A stretch of DNA of 64,000 bases, taken from NCBI RefSeq assembly GCF_019134595.1, contig NZ_CP077770.1, positions 2,252,001 to 2,316,000 on the forward strand. The letters run 5' to 3'. Of the stretch, positions 1 to 11,452 are shown in pieces; position 1 is the first letter of the stretch, and every line of letters begins with the position of its first letter. This stretch comes from Pseudoalteromonas shioyasakiensis (lineage in GTDB: Bacteria; Pseudomonadota; Gammaproteobacteria; Enterobacterales; Alteromonadaceae). The notes beneath the pieces were generated by a model. The model was given only the letters and a program-made list of their open reading frames with translations. It did not search any database and was not told the origin of the DNA. The position numbers were made by a program, and so were the translations under genes.

Positions 1-2
1 CA

Positions 3-473
3 GGCCTCGAATTGCATATTTTAGGGGTCACTGCTGTGACCCTGATTTTAGGTTGGCGACTGGCTATTTTTGCAAGCCTTCTTGCAAGTTTACTCTTGGT
101 ATTAGTCGCTCAGTTGCCAGTATCAATGCTGCCAGTGCATTTATTGTTTACTGCTTTTTTACCAATTACATTGAGCTATTTGTGTTTTGTGCTTTGCTAC
201 AGCTATCTGCCAAGACACTTTTTTATTTATATCTTTGTATGCGCGTTTTTAACTGCTGCTGTTATCGCCTGTATTAAAATACTTACCAGCGGTGTGTTTT
301 ATTACTTGCTAGGTGATTACAGCTTTATTGAGATTTCAGAAAACTATCTGATCCTGTGTGCCATAATTTGGTTTCCAGAAGCAATGCTCAATGGCATGGC
401 CATTACCTTGATGATCACGTATCGCCCTCATTGGGTTAAAACCTTTTATGATAAGGACTATTTAGACTCATGA
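3..473 (+). CDS. Membrane permease, 3' part (CbiM/energy-coupling-factor-like)
   Basis: The reading frame is open to the left edge, so the true start lies outside the window; the visible part begins at residues GLELHILGVTAVTLILGWRL. It is highly hydrophobic, with about four to five membrane segments and a short polar C-terminus. The pattern (G-L-x-L-H-x-L-G-x-T, LGW, and a late W-x-P-E-A-x-x-N-G segment) resembles the CbiM-type permease-like proteins of Alteromonadales, which are thought to import a metal or vitamin across the inner membrane. The stop overlaps the next start (ATGA). The substrate cannot be read from the sequence, and the family call is tentative. Confidence 0.55.
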   Translation, partial: GLELHILGVTAVTLILGWRLAIFASLLASLLLVLVAQLPVSMLPVHLLFTAFLPITLSYLCFVLCYSYLPRHFFIYIFVCAFLTAAVIACIKILTSGVFYYLLGDYSFIEISENYLILCAIIWFPEAMLNGMAITLMITYRPHWVKTFYDKDYLDS

Positions 474-1267
474 GTCTTCACTATCACTGCCCGCTTTGCG
501 GGCTTGAACTTACTCTAACCGATAAAACATACCGTTGTGACAACAACCACAGTTTTGATATCGCCAAAGAGGGTTATGTCAATTTACTTCCCGTGCAAAA
601 TAAAAAGTCTAAACAACCGGGTGATAACCTTGAAATGGTGCAGGCTCGCCGCGCTTTTTTAAGTACCGGGCACTATTTGTTTTTACAACAAGCTTTAGCA
701 GAGCTAGTGGCCTCTCTCGAACCAAGTTCAGTGATTGATTTAGGCTGTGGTGAAGGCTTTTACACTCAAGCAATTGCAGCGCAGTCAAGTGCCGATGTAT
801 ATGGTGTCGATATTTCTAAGCCCGCGGTAAAATACGCCGCTAAGCGTTACGAAAATGCGCATTTTAGTGTCGCGTCGATTAGCCAAGCCCCTTTTGCAGA
901 TGCGCAGGCTGATGTGCTTGTTAGTGTGTTTGCCCCTTTATTTGCACAAGAACTTGCTCGCCTTGCCAAACCGCAAGCTAGTTTACTTGTTGCAAGCCCT
1001 GGTCCTTGGCACCTTAAAGAGTTAAAAGCGTTTATTTATGCTGATGTGAAACCGCATACAGAGATAGAACCACCAGCAGGCTTCAGCAAAGAGTCGATAA
1101 ACTTATTAGAGCAACAGGTGCTGTTGTCTGTCGATGAGATTAAACATTTAATTATGATGACGCCGTTTGCGTGGAAGTTTCGACCAGAGCATTGGCTACA
1201 GATAGAGCAACAAGGCCCACAAAAAGTAACGTTATCGTTTTATGTGAGCCAGTTTATTCGCGATTAG
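470..1267 (+). CDS. rlmA: 23S rRNA (guanine-N1-)-methyltransferase RlmA
   Basis: This 265-residue cytoplasmic SAM-dependent methyltransferase should methylate a guanine in hairpin 35 of 23S rRNA (G745 in E. coli). The N-terminus has a zinc-finger arrangement C7-x2-C10 and C23-x3-H27, followed by the typical F-D-x-A-K-x-G-Y-V-N-L-L segment. SAM motif I is VIDLGCGEGFY at about residues 88-98, with motif II acidic at VYGVD. Length matches the family (about 270). It overlaps the upstream permease by four bases (ATGA), so translation is probably coupled. Its stop overlaps the convergent yfbV stop. Confidence 0.93.
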   Translation: MSLHYHCPLCGLELTLTDKTYRCDNNHSFDIAKEGYVNLLPVQNKKSKQPGDNLEMVQARRAFLSTGHYLFLQQALAELVASLEPSSVIDLGCGEGFYTQAIAAQSSADVYGVDISKPAVKYAAKRYENAHFSVASISQAPFADAQADVLVSVFAPLFAQELARLAKPQASLLVASPGPWHLKELKAFIYADVKPHTEIEPPAGFSKESINLLEQQVLLSVDEIKHLIMMTPFAWKFRPEHWLQIEQQGPQKVTLSFYVSQFIRD

Positions 1268-1710
1268 AAGTGTTCTTTAGTGAAGGCTTTGTCCATTTTT
1301 TCGAACATGTCTTTTAATAATTGAGCTAAATCAGTATAGCGTGGTTTTTCAGTCGTTAATTGTGACTGATAACCATGCGCCTTCATTTTACTGTGCAGCT
1401 CGGTATACCAACTTAGCATTGCTGGCTCTAAACGGGTTTCTGCACGGCGGCCTAGCCACAACAAACCTTGAAGCGGTAGTGATAAAAAGAATATCGCGAT
1501 AGTGATAGCTTGTGGAAAATAATCACTACCTAAGTAATTCACTTGCATAAATACGGTCAGCATTGCCAATATTGGCATCACTGTAATTGCCAGATCAGTG
1601 GCCTTGATCACTCTAAATTCGGCAAACAATGGAGCGAGCTCTTGTCGCATCGGCCATTTTTTTGCGTACTGACGACCTGTTTGCACTTGTGACATGACAC
1701 CTTTTTGCAT
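1264..1710 (-). CDS. yfbV: YfbV, UPF0208 membrane protein
   Basis: Inner-membrane protein of the UPF0208 family; in E. coli it helps insulate the Ter macrodomain. Features seen: a basic start with Q-x-Y-x-K-x-W-P, the family segment F-x-E-x-R-V-I-K-A-T, two membrane helices (about residues 42-65 and 70-90) around P-L-Q-G-L-L-W-L-G, and a C-terminal cytoplasmic domain (PRYTDLAQLLKDMFEKMDKAF). Several in-frame ATGs exist up to 1731. I place the start at 1710 because AGGAG (1716-1720) is five bases upstream. It is divergent from ackA, as in E. coli. Confidence 0.85.
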   Translation of the reverse strand: MQKGVMSQVQTGRQYAKKWPMRQELAPLFAEFRVIKATDLAITVMPILAMLTVFMQVNYLGSDYFPQAITIAIFFLSLPLQGLLWLGRRAETRLEPAMLSWYTELHSKMKAHGYQSQLTTEKPRYTDLAQLLKDMFEKMDKAFTKEHF

Positions 1711-1878
1711 CATCACTCCTAGGGTTTTCAACTTGTTTCACAACCGAGTGTAACACACTCCCGGATACAATCCCTGCAAAACCTGTCCTAGTTTTAATAC
1801 CAAATTAATGGTTAGGAGACTAACGTTTAAAGTCTAAATGAGATAAAATGTTATCGGCTTAAGTCAACCAGACTTTAG

Positions 1879-1884
1879 TATAAT
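1879..1884 (+). promoter_or_regulatory. Possible -10 box for ackA-pta
   Basis: A perfect TATAAT lies 117 bases before the ackA start in the 290-base spacer divergent from yfbV. The -35 position (about 1856-1861, GGCTTA) is poor, so an activator or another promoter may be involved. A second TATACT at 1929-1934 also lacks a good -35. Nothing else recognisable is in the spacer. Confidence 0.3.
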
Positions 1885-2000
1885 TACAGCCTAGCTTTGT
1901 TAAGTGTAGCAACAAAATACTTATTTACTATACTGGCAAAGAATTCTAATTATCAAGCCTTAATATACACTGACTGATATCGTACTTTTAGGACCTAGCT

Positions 2001-3215
2001 ATGTCGACGCCCCTTTGCTCACCACAACATGTTTTAGTACTGAACTGTGGTAGTTCAAGTTTAAAATTTGCCATTTTAGATGCCGCCACTTCTGACGAAG
2101 TTATTTCTGGTTTAGCTGAGCGCCTTGGCTCAGACACGCCTTCAATCAAATATAAATATAATGGTGAAAAACAACTTATTGAGCTTGCAAAGGGCCAAGC
2201 CCACGATGCAGCAATTGCTGAGCTTGTGAAGCTAGTTAATGAGCTAGGCCTTGCAGATAATTTAATTGCCGTGGGTCATCGTGTTGTGCACGGTGGTGAG
2301 CATTTCACTGAATCTGTGCTTATCGACGATGATGTACTTGCAGCTATCGAAAAAACAGCCGCACTAGCACCACTTCATAACCCAGCCAATTTATTGGGTA
2401 TTCGCACTGCACAGCAAGCGTTCTCAGCGCTGCCGCAAATTGCTGTGTTTGATACGGCATTTCATCAAAGCATGCCAAATATTGCGTACTTATATGCCCT
2501 ACCTTACTCGCTTTATAAAGAGCACGGCGTAAGACGCTACGGTTTCCATGGTACAAGCCATTATTATGTTGCTGGTGAAGCTGCAAAATTATTAGGCAAA
2601 GAGCGCGAGCAAACCAATGTGATCAGTGCGCATTTAGGTAATGGTTGTTCGGTGTGTGCGATTAAAGATGGTAAGAGTGTTGATACCAGTATGGGCCTTA
2701 CACCGCTTGAAGGCTTAGTGATGGGTACCCGCAGTGGTAGCATCGACCCGGGTTTATTCACGTTTTTAACTCAGCAACTTAATTATTCAGTGCAAGAAAT
2801 TGATGACTTACTTAATAAGCAAAGTGGCTTGTTAGGTATTAGTGAATTGTCAAATGATTGTCGCACTATTGAAGAAGCCGCTGTTGAAGGCCACCCGCAA
2901 GCGAACCTTGCACTCGATATTTTCTGCTACCGTTTAGCAAAACAAATCGCCGCATTTTTGGTGCCTTTACAACGCCTTGATGCACTTATTTTCACCGGTG
3001 GTATTGGTGAGAACTCAGATATTATTCGTGACAAAGTAATCACCCAATTAGGCTTTTTAGGCCTTGAGTGTGATGAAGCTGCTAACCTAGCGGCACGTTT
3101 TGGTAAAGAAGGCTTAATTTCAAAAGGCCAAGCGCATGCTAAAGCGTTTGTGATCCCGACTAACGAAGAATGGGTTATTGCTAACGATGCAGCCCGCATT
3201 GCAAAGGAGGGTTAA
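2001..3215 (+). CDS. ackA: Acetate kinase
   Basis: Acetate kinase (404 residues, usual length about 400) interconverts acetate plus ATP and acetyl phosphate plus ADP in the cytoplasm. ASKHA-fold signatures are present: VLVLNCGSSSLKFA near the N-terminus (acetate kinase signature 1), GHRVVHGGE, the catalytic region PLHNPANLLGI, VFDTAFHQSMP, YGFHGTSHYY, H-L-G-N-G-C-S, and FTGGIGENS near the C-terminus. AGGA lies eight bases upstream of the ATG. It is followed four bases later by pta, whose strong ribosome site lies inside the ackA end. The order yfbV/ackA-pta matches enterobacteria. Confidence 0.98.
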   Translation: MSTPLCSPQHVLVLNCGSSSLKFAILDAATSDEVISGLAERLGSDTPSIKYKYNGEKQLIELAKGQAHDAAIAELVKLVNELGLADNLIAVGHRVVHGGEHFTESVLIDDDVLAAIEKTAALAPLHNPANLLGIRTAQQAFSALPQIAVFDTAFHQSMPNIAYLYALPYSLYKEHGVRRYGFHGTSHYYVAGEAAKLLGKEREQTNVISAHLGNGCSVCAIKDGKSVDTSMGLTPLEGLVMGTRSGSIDPGLFTFLTQQLNYSVQEIDDLLNKQSGLLGISELSNDCRTIEEAAVEGHPQANLALDIFCYRLAKQIAAFLVPLQRLDALIFTGGIGENSDIIRDKVITQLGFLGLECDEAANLAARFGKEGLISKGQAHAKAFVIPTNEEWVIANDAARIAKEG

Positions 3216-3219
3216 GTAA

Positions 3220-5376
3220 ATGGCACGTAGAATTATGTTGATCCCTATTTCGACTGGGGTTGGTTTAACATCTGTTTCTGTTGGTTTAGTGCGTGCGCTT
3301 GAGCAAAAAGCGCTTAAAGTTAACTTTTTCAAACCAATTGCTCAGCCGCGCTCTGGCGATACAGGTCCTGAAAAGTCGACGCAAATTGTCACCCATGGCT
3401 CACCAATTAATCCACCAACACCATTTGAGCTTAGCTATGCAGAGCAAATGATTGGTGATGGTAAAGGCGACGACTTACTAGAAGAAATCGTAGAGCGCTT
3501 TGAAAGCACCATTAAAGAAGACGAAATTGCTATTATCGAAGGTATGGTGCCAACACGTCGTCAGCCTTACGCTGGCCGTGTAAACCGTGAAATCGCGCAA
3601 ACTCTGGGTGCTGATATTGTTTTTGTTTTAACACCTAGTAACGATAGCAATGACCAAATTGAAGACCGTTTAGAAATCGCCTCAGGCAACTATGGCGGTG
3701 TTAACCACCCTCGTGTGCTAGGTTGTATTTTCAATAAAGTTAATGCACCTCTAGATGACGAAGGTCGTGCCCGTGCTGATCTAGTTGAAGCCCATGAGCC
3801 TGAGCAACTTGAAAACGAATTAAACCGTTTAGCATCACTACCTATTTTCAGAAAGCACCCATTTAAATTATTAGGTTCAATCCCGTGGGATTTCGACCTA
3901 GTAGCGCCACGTGTGCGTGATTTATGTGAATACCTAAAGGCTGAAGTTATTAACGAAGGCGACATGGCTCACCGTCGTTTACGTCGCGTTACTTTCTGTG
4001 CTCGTACTGTATCGAATATTTTAAGCCACTTTACCCCTGGTGCATTACTGGTAACTCCGGGCGATCGCTCTGATGTACTCGTTGCCGCTTGTTTATCGGC
4101 TATGAATGGTACAAAACTTGGGGCTATCTTATTAACCGGTGGCTTTAAGCCTGAAGATCGCATCATGAAATTGTGCGAACAAGCTATGAATACCGGCCTG
4201 CCGATTCTTGCAACACAAGAAGATACGTGGCGCACGTCTTTATTACTGCACAACTTCAATATGGAAGTACCGTGCGATGATGACCAACGTATCGATAAAG
4301 TAAAAGATCACAACGCGAGTAACATTGACTCTGACTGGTTAGACAGCCTTGCACAAAGTGTTGGTCGTACTCGTAAAATGTCTCCGCCAGCGTTTCGCTT
4401 CTTACTAACAGATAAGGCCCGTCAAGCGAAGAAAACGGTTGTTTTACCTGAAGGTAATGAGCCGCGCACGATTAAAGCCGCAGCAATTTGTGGTCAACGT
4501 GGTATTGCAAAAACAATCCTACTTGGTGACAAAGAAGAAATTTTACGTATTGCTGAGCAACAAGGTGTTGAGCTAAACGATAACGTAACCATTGTTGAAC
4601 CAGGTGATGTGATCAACGATTACGTTGCGCCTATGGTCGAAATTCGTAAAAACAAAGGCTTAACAGAAGTGGTTGCCCAAGAGCAATTACTTGATAATGT
4701 TGTACTCGGTACTATGATGCTTGAACAAGGTAAAGTAGATGGCCTAGTGTCAGGTGCTGTTAACACTACAGCGAATACGATTCGCCCACCACTACAGTTA
4801 ATTAAAACAGCACCGGGTTCATCGTTGGTATCATCAGTCTTCTTTATGTTGTTACCTGATCAAGTTCTGGTATACGGTGACTGTGCTATCAACCCTGATC
4901 CAACAGCAGAGCAACTGGCCGATATCGCGATTCAATCAGCGGATTCAGCGGCTGCGTTTGGTATTGAACCGCGTGTTGCAATGATCAGCTACAGTACGGG
5001 TACCTCGGGTTCAGGTGCTGACGTAGAAAAAGTCCGTGAAGCCACTAAGCTTGCCCAGCAAAAGCGCCCTGATTTAGTGATTGATGGCCCGCTTCAGTAT
5101 GATGCTGCAATTATGGAAAACGTAGCACTTAAGAAAGCACCAGACAGCCCGGTTGCAGGTAAAGCAACAGTGTTTGTATTCCCAGATTTAAATACCGGTA
5201 ATACAACTTATAAAGCCGTACAACGTAGTGCCGATTTAATTAGTATTGGCCCAATGCTGCAAGGTATGCGCAAGCCGGTAAATGACTTGAGCCGTGGTGC
5301 ATTAGTAGACGATATTGTTTACACCATTGCCCTAACAGCGATTCAAGCTAAGCAAGTTGAAAGCTTAAAAAATTAA
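3220..5376 (+). CDS. pta: Phosphate acetyltransferase
   Basis: Phosphotransacetylase (718 residues) converts acetyl-CoA and phosphate to acetyl phosphate and CoA; with AckA it forms the acetate overflow and assimilation pathway. It is the long enterobacterial type: an N-terminal P-loop-like/DRTGG regulatory region (residues 1 to about 380; start [12 protein letters not shown], related to dethiobiotin synthetase) and a C-terminal catalytic PTA_PTB domain (about 390-715) with [31 protein letters not shown] and [10 protein letters not shown]. The Shine-Dalgarno AAAGGAGGGT overlaps the ackA stop, which indicates coupled translation. Confidence 0.98.
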   Translation: MARRIMLIPISTGVGLTSVSVGLVRALEQKALKVNFFKPIAQPRSGDTGPEKSTQIVTHGSPINPPTPFELSYAEQMIGDGKGDDLLEEIVERFESTIKEDEIAIIEGMVPTRRQPYAGRVNREIAQTLGADIVFVLTPSNDSNDQIEDRLEIASGNYGGVNHPRVLGCIFNKVNAPLDDEGRARADLVEAHEPEQLENELNRLASLPIFRKHPFKLLGSIPWDFDLVAPRVRDLCEYLKAEVINEGDMAHRRLRRVTFCARTVSNILSHFTPGALLVTPGDRSDVLVAACLSAMNGTKLGAILLTGGFKPEDRIMKLCEQAMNTGLPILATQEDTWRTSLLLHNFNMEVPCDDDQRIDKVKDHNASNIDSDWLDSLAQSVGRTRKMSPPAFRFLLTDKARQAKKTVVLPEGNEPRTIKAAAICGQRGIAKTILLGDKEEILRIAEQQGVELNDNVTIVEPGDVINDYVAPMVEIRKNKGLTEVVAQEQLLDNVVLGTMMLEQGKVDGLVSGAVNTTANTIRPPLQLIKTAPGSSLVSSVFFMLLPDQVLVYGDCAINPDPTAEQLADIAIQSADSAAAFGIEPRVAMISYSTGTSGSGADVEKVREATKLAQQKRPDLVIDGPLQYDAAIMENVALKKAPDSPVAGKATVFVFPDLNTGNTTYKAVQRSADLISIGPMLQGMRKPVNDLSRGALVDDIVYTIALTAIQAKQVESLKN

Positions 5377-5388
5377 CCCTTCAAAATT

Positions 5389-5423
5389 TAGGCTAATTTA
5401 TAAAACCTTTATAAATTAGCCTA
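5389..5423 (+). terminator. Long perfect hairpin after pta
   Basis: Sixteen bases (5389-5404, TAGGCTAATTTATAAA) are perfectly repeated in inverse (5408-5423) around a three-base loop. It begins 12 bases after the pta stop. There is no long T run behind it, so it may act as a terminator, as an mRNA 3'-end stabiliser, or as both. Confidence 0.6.
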
Positions 5424-5585
5424 TTACCTTCTTTATACTGACCTATTCCCATATTTATCCACAGAATCTGTGGACAACCTCAACAGCAATATTGAGTAAA
5501 ACCTCAGCAATCAAAATTATTGCGCTTTATCTTAACTTTGTTTACCTATACTATAAATTCAAAGGCTTCAAAGATAGGATCGCAG

Positions 5586-5978
5586 ATGTCAAAACAAACG
5601 TTACAACTTCATAGTGAAGAACTTACCATTCATAGTTTAGATGTCGATGCGACGATTGATCCTGCCTTACTCCAACAAGCTATTTTCTTTATTGCAAAAA
5701 CGGCTGATGAGCTGTCTATTGTCTGCCCTAGTAGTTTCCAACTCGACAGTCTTGATCAAGAAACCGACTGGCAAGCACTTGAAGTAATTGGCCCACTTGG
5801 TTTTTCGTTAACTGGTATTATGGCGAATATTTCTGGCGTACTAGCAAAAGCGTCGATCTCGATTTTTGCCCTATCAACCTACGATACAGATTATGTATTG
5901 GTGAAAAAGCAAAGTATGGCCAAAGCTATTACAGCCCTGAAAAAAGACGGTTACCATGTGCTAGGTGATGTTAAATAA
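5586..5978 (+). CDS. ACT-domain protein (COG3603-like)
   Basis: A small cytoplasmic protein of 130 residues that appears to be two ACT-like halves. The C-terminal half is clear: LEVIGPLGFSLTGIMANISGVLAKASISIFALSTYDTDYVLVK resembles the ligand-binding ACT of aspartate kinases (G-x-L-A-x-A-x-I-S-I). Such stand-alone proteins are presumed amino-acid sensors; no partner or ligand can be named. An open frame extends to 5520, but TAGGA (5576-5580) and the methionine at 5586 fit a start there. It opens a tight operon with the EIIA-like gene (three-base gap), the ArsC-like gene, dapE and an M15 peptidase. Confidence 0.8.
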   Translation: MSKQTLQLHSEELTIHSLDVDATIDPALLQQAIFFIAKTADELSIVCPSSFQLDSLDQETDWQALEVIGPLGFSLTGIMANISGVLAKASISIFALSTYDTDYVLVKKQSMAKAITALKKDGYHVLGDVK

Positions 5979-5981
5979 GCC

Positions 5982-6479
5982 ATGACTAACGAAGTTCAAT
6001 ACTTACCCGAACGCAGCCTCAGAAAAGCGCGCTGTATGGCTATTAAAAGCCCATTTACTGGGCGTGTAAAATGCATTAGCGAGCACCCTGAGCCATTTTT
6101 TCGTTTTGCCACCCTTGGCCCGGGGATTAGTGTTGAACTAACCAGTCACAACATCATCGCGCCATTCGATGGCACCCTATTACAAGTTAAAAATGCCGGT
6201 AAAGAATACATTTTACAGGCAAAAAACGGTTTAAAAGTTTTATTAAATTTATCGTTTTCATCGGTTGAAGAACATATCAACCACACCAATATTGCTAAAT
6301 TAAATGGCAGTAAAATTAGCCAAGGTGAACGATTAGCCTATTTTGATTTACGCGAGCTGAGCAGCCCTATGCTTGGCACCCTATGCGTTCTAAATAGCCA
6401 GCACCTTGGACCCCTATATTATTCACTATCTCAGGTCACTGCTGGGGTAGACACATTACTCACTGTAACTAAAAAGTAG
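5982..6479 (+). CDS. EIIA-Glc-like protein lacking both catalytic histidines
   Basis: This 165-residue protein follows the EIIA-Glc (Crr) fold from end to end: I-K-S-P-F-T-G-R-V near residue 21, L-G-P-G-I-S-V-E-L, the APFDGTLLQV strand (compare APVDGTIGKI of Crr), G-L-K-V-L-L-N-L-S, and I-S-Q-G-E-R-L-A-Y-F-D near the end. Aligned without gaps from GT(I/L), the Crr histidines H75 and H90 correspond to K74 and N89. It therefore cannot carry the PTS phosphate in the usual way and is more likely a binding or regulatory protein. It sits between an ACT protein and an ArsC-like reductase in the dapE operon, with no PTS genes nearby. Homology is clear; the role is unknown. Confidence 0.75.
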   Translation: MTNEVQYLPERSLRKARCMAIKSPFTGRVKCISEHPEPFFRFATLGPGISVELTSHNIIAPFDGTLLQVKNAGKEYILQAKNGLKVLLNLSFSSVEEHINHTNIAKLNGSKISQGERLAYFDLRELSSPMLGTLCVLNSQHLGPLYYSLSQVTAGVDTLLTVTKK

Positions 6480-6484
6480 AATTT

Positions 6485-8636
<2,152 letters not shown>

Positions 8637-8637
8637 T

Positions 8638-9510
8638 CTAGACACTGCGCTTTTTAGCCATCAAAAACACCAGTACAGCGCCAAGAATTAAGGCGCTGGC
8701 TACAACTAAACGCGCTGTTAATTGCTCATCTAAAACCACCACCCCAGCTAATGTGGCAAGCACAGGTACGGTTAGCTGCACCACACCTGCTTGGCTACTT
8801 TTAATCCTAGGTAGTGCAATGTACCAAATGCTATAACCAAGCCCAGATGCAAGCGCTCCTGAAGCTATCGCCAAATAAATCCCACTCGAAGTAATACCTT
8901 GCCAATCAACTAAAGCTACAATAACTAAAATTGGCACAAGTATTAAACTTCTTAGAAAGTTAAAGCTGGTTGCTTGCAAAGGTGAACTGCATGATTTGCC
9001 GCGAATACTGTAAACACCCCATGCCACGCCACTTAACGCCATAAGCACAGCAGGCATTAAAGAAGGCACTGTGGCTGAGGGCAGCATTAAGTAAATAAAT
9101 CCCGCAAAAGCAAAAAACAAAGCCCCCCACTGCACTTTACTGAGTGGTTCTTTATTTAAAACACTATGGCCTATCATGGTTAACTGTACTGCCGAAAATA
9201 AGATGAGTGCGCCTGTGCCTGTGTTTAAATCAACATAGGCAACTGAAAAGCACAGCGCGTACACAAATAAACTAAGCGCACTGATATTATTGCCTTTATC
9301 GGTTAAAGGTTGGGCTGATTGTGATTTTGTTTGCTTTAGCTTTGTTTGCCATAAAAGTAAGCCAAGCAACATAAACGCCCCACTTGCTAAGCGAATGGCA
9401 GTAAAACTCAGCGGATCAATATCGCCACTTTGTAATGCCATTCGGCACAGCAAAGAGTTAGCTGCAAACGCACAAAGTGCAATCAAGGTATACAGTACGA
9501 TGCTTAGCAA
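8638..9510 (-). CDS. EamA/DMT-family transporter
   Basis: A 290-residue inner-membrane protein with about ten hydrophobic helices in two related halves, as in drug/metabolite transporters of the EamA type. The N-terminal helix F-A-A-N-S-L-L-C-R-M-A-L, the R-L-A-S-G-A-F-M-L segment and L-P-R-I-K-S-S-Q-A-G-V-V-Q-L-T-V-P-V near the C-terminus are typical. Substrate unknown. It is convergent with the M15 peptidase gene, with only one base between the stops, and is transcribed alone. Confidence 0.9.
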   Translation of the reverse strand: MLSIVLYTLIALCAFAANSLLCRMALQSGDIDPLSFTAIRLASGAFMLLGLLLWQTKLKQTKSQSAQPLTDKGNNISALSLFVYALCFSVAYVDLNTGTGALILFSAVQLTMIGHSVLNKEPLSKVQWGALFFAFAGFIYLMLPSATVPSLMPAVLMALSGVAWGVYSIRGKSCSSPLQATSFNFLRSLILVPILVIVALVDWQGITSSGIYLAIASGALASGLGYSIWYIALPRIKSSQAGVVQLTVPVLATLAGVVVLDEQLTARLVVASALILGAVLVFLMAKKRSV

Positions 9511-9643
9511 ATGCGGTGTCCTTTAACATTAAAAAACAGAAGACCAGAAACTTGTCTATTAACTTACGATTTTTTACATAATTTATCATAGAAGGTTAAG
9601 CCGCGTATGCTAATCTCAGTACATTGTTTAAAAGGAGTGTTCA

Positions 9644-11008
9644 GTGCATCGACGTTTATTTATCGGGGCTGCTTTACTGTTATCTGGTTGCAGTACCATA
9701 GGTATTACTGATCTATTCCAAGATTATGCGACGCAGCTAAGACCTGTGCGCCAAGCTGTTTCTCAAAATAACATAGCAAGTGCACAGCAACTTTTGCCAA
9801 GTAACAGCCGCGGCCATAGTAACTATTTATTGAATCAGCTTGAAACGGCCCGTCTTGAGTTTTTGGCTAAACAAAATTCTCAGGCCAATGAGACCTTTGA
9901 AGCTGTTTATCAAAATATGGAAAAAAAGCGTCGAGCAGCCAAAGTACAGCTAAGTGCAGGCCTTGAGCAAACAAATTCATTATTAACCAATGACTCAGTG
10001 ATTGGTTATGAGCCAGCAGCTTATGAAATGACGATGCTGCATAGCTACAAAGCACTGAGTTATGTTTTTGATAAACAACTTGAATCTGCATTAGTTGAAG
10101 TTAGACGTGCTAATAAAGTGCAAGAAGATGCACTTAAAGACAACCAAGCCGTACTTGATGAACAAGCGGAACAGGCAGCCGAAGGCTACCCTGATATGGC
10201 CGAGCTAATTGGTAATGTTAAAAATGGCTTTCAAAATGCCTTTACGTTTTATTTGTCAGGCCTACTTTATGAGGCGGATAAACAGTTTGATGATGCCTAT
10301 ATCGATTATAAAAAAGCACTCGAAATAAATAGCGAAAATAGCTACTTACAGCAAACAGTGTTACGCCTTGCCAAAAAACAAGGGTTTGATCAGGATTTTG
10401 AAGAATTTAGCAAACGCTTTGGCAAACTAAAGCAGACTCAAGCAAACACGGGCCAAGTAATTGTAATTGCAGAGCAAGGTTTGATACCAGCAAGGCAAGA
10501 GTTTCATTTACGATTACCCATTTATACCTCCCGGGGTGATGCACGCTTTTACAGTATTGCCATGCCAGTATATCGCGATGCGCCCTATGCCGGCAGTGAT
10601 AAAACAGTGAGTCTCGATGGCGAAAATTTGCCACTGACGCCCATTGTTAGGCTTGAAGCGTTGGCAGCAAAAACTTTGAAAGATCAAAGTGCTGGCAGAA
10701 TAACCCGCCAAGTTATGCGTTTGGTTGCGAAAGAAAAGATGCGTGCAGAATTGGCAAGAAGCGGCGGCGATGTCGGTAATATTTTAGCGAATATTTATAA
10801 CATTGCATCAGAGCAGGCTGATACGCGAAGCTGGTCGACTTTACCAAGTCAACTGAGTATTGCTCAGCACGCGATGCCAGCAGGTCAGCACGCTTTAACC
10901 GTGCCAGGGCATGGCGATATTGATTTTACGGTTAGTAAGCAAGGGTTAACCTTGATTTTTCTAACCTCTATAAATAACTACTACGACACACATGTCGTAC
11001 AACTCTAG
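9644..11008 (+). CDS. COG3014-type lipoprotein
   Basis: A 454-residue lipoprotein starting at GTG, seven bases after AAGGAG. The signal peptide MHRRLFIGAALLLSGCS has a lipobox (L-L-S-G-C). The first half looks like TPR-like helices (repeated pattern around ANETFEAVYQNMEKKRRA and DAYIDYKKALEINSENSYL). The second half is probably beta-rich. Proteins of this type occur next to ycfL and lpoB homologues in marine gammaproteobacteria, which suggests an outer-membrane or peptidoglycan-synthesis role; no direct function is known to me. First gene of a four-gene envelope operon. Confidence 0.78.
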   Translation: MHRRLFIGAALLLSGCSTIGITDLFQDYATQLRPVRQAVSQNNIASAQQLLPSNSRGHSNYLLNQLETARLEFLAKQNSQANETFEAVYQNMEKKRRAAKVQLSAGLEQTNSLLTNDSVIGYEPAAYEMTMLHSYKALSYVFDKQLESALVEVRRANKVQEDALKDNQAVLDEQAEQAAEGYPDMAELIGNVKNGFQNAFTFYLSGLLYEADKQFDDAYIDYKKALEINSENSYLQQTVLRLAKKQGFDQDFEEFSKRFGKLKQTQANTGQVIVIAEQGLIPARQEFHLRLPIYTSRGDARFYSIAMPVYRDAPYAGSDKTVSLDGENLPLTPIVRLEALAAKTLKDQSAGRITRQVMRLVAKEKMRAELARSGGDVGNILANIYNIASEQADTRSWSTLPSQLSIAQHAMPAGQHALTVPGHGDIDFTVSKQGLTLIFLTSINNYYDTHVVQL

Positions 11009-11016
11009 GAGCAATG

Positions 11017-11442
11017 ATGAAATACTTAGTGCCACTATTAACCATTTTACTTGTTGCGGCTTGCTCCTCACGCCCTACCACTTCTGGCATTGGTGTTGAG
11101 CAGGCATCACAACAGTATAACCAACAACTGATTGTTAATAACCCTGAACTTGGCAAAAAATTAGCCATTACAGATGTAAAAACACGCCAAACAAATGGCT
11201 TAACCGATGTTGTTGTGACACTGGCAAGCCAGTATAAAAAGTCTCAATACTTACAATATCAATTTACTTGGTATGACGCTGATGGCTTTGTTATTCGCGG
11301 CAACCACTCACCTTGGCAACCTATTACATTATTTGGATTTGCTAAGACCCAATTACCGGGCCTAGCCCCGACAGCAAATGCTGTCACCTTCTCGCTTGCA
11401 GTGCGTGAAGTGTCAACAGAAGCACAAGAATTTGAAGATTAA
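11017..11442 (+). CDS. YcfL-like lipoprotein
   Basis: A lipoprotein of about 141 residues: MKYLVPLLTILLVAACSS carries a lipobox ending in Cys. The mature part is a small beta domain, with QYQFTWYDADGFVI and N-H-S-P-W-Q-P-I-T-L-F-G typical of the YcfL (DUF1425) family. Adjacent ATGs occur at 11014 and 11017; AGGAG at 11007-11011 favours the second. In enterobacteria ycfL directly precedes lpoB, as here. Role unknown, presumably connected to the LpoB/PBP1b system. Confidence 0.85.
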   Translation: MKYLVPLLTILLVAACSSRPTTSGIGVEQASQQYNQQLIVNNPELGKKLAITDVKTRQTNGLTDVVVTLASQYKKSQYLQYQFTWYDADGFVIRGNHSPWQPITLFGFAKTQLPGLAPTANAVTFSLAVREVSTEAQEFED

Positions 11443-11452
11443 GGATACTACA

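Noticed and set aside
53..277. Overlapping plus-strand frame inside the first gene
   Set aside because: It runs in another frame through a clear membrane-protein gene and has no ribosome site.
2344..3199. Minus-strand open frames across ackA
   Set aside because: They are antisense to strongly conserved acetate kinase codons and lack family features.
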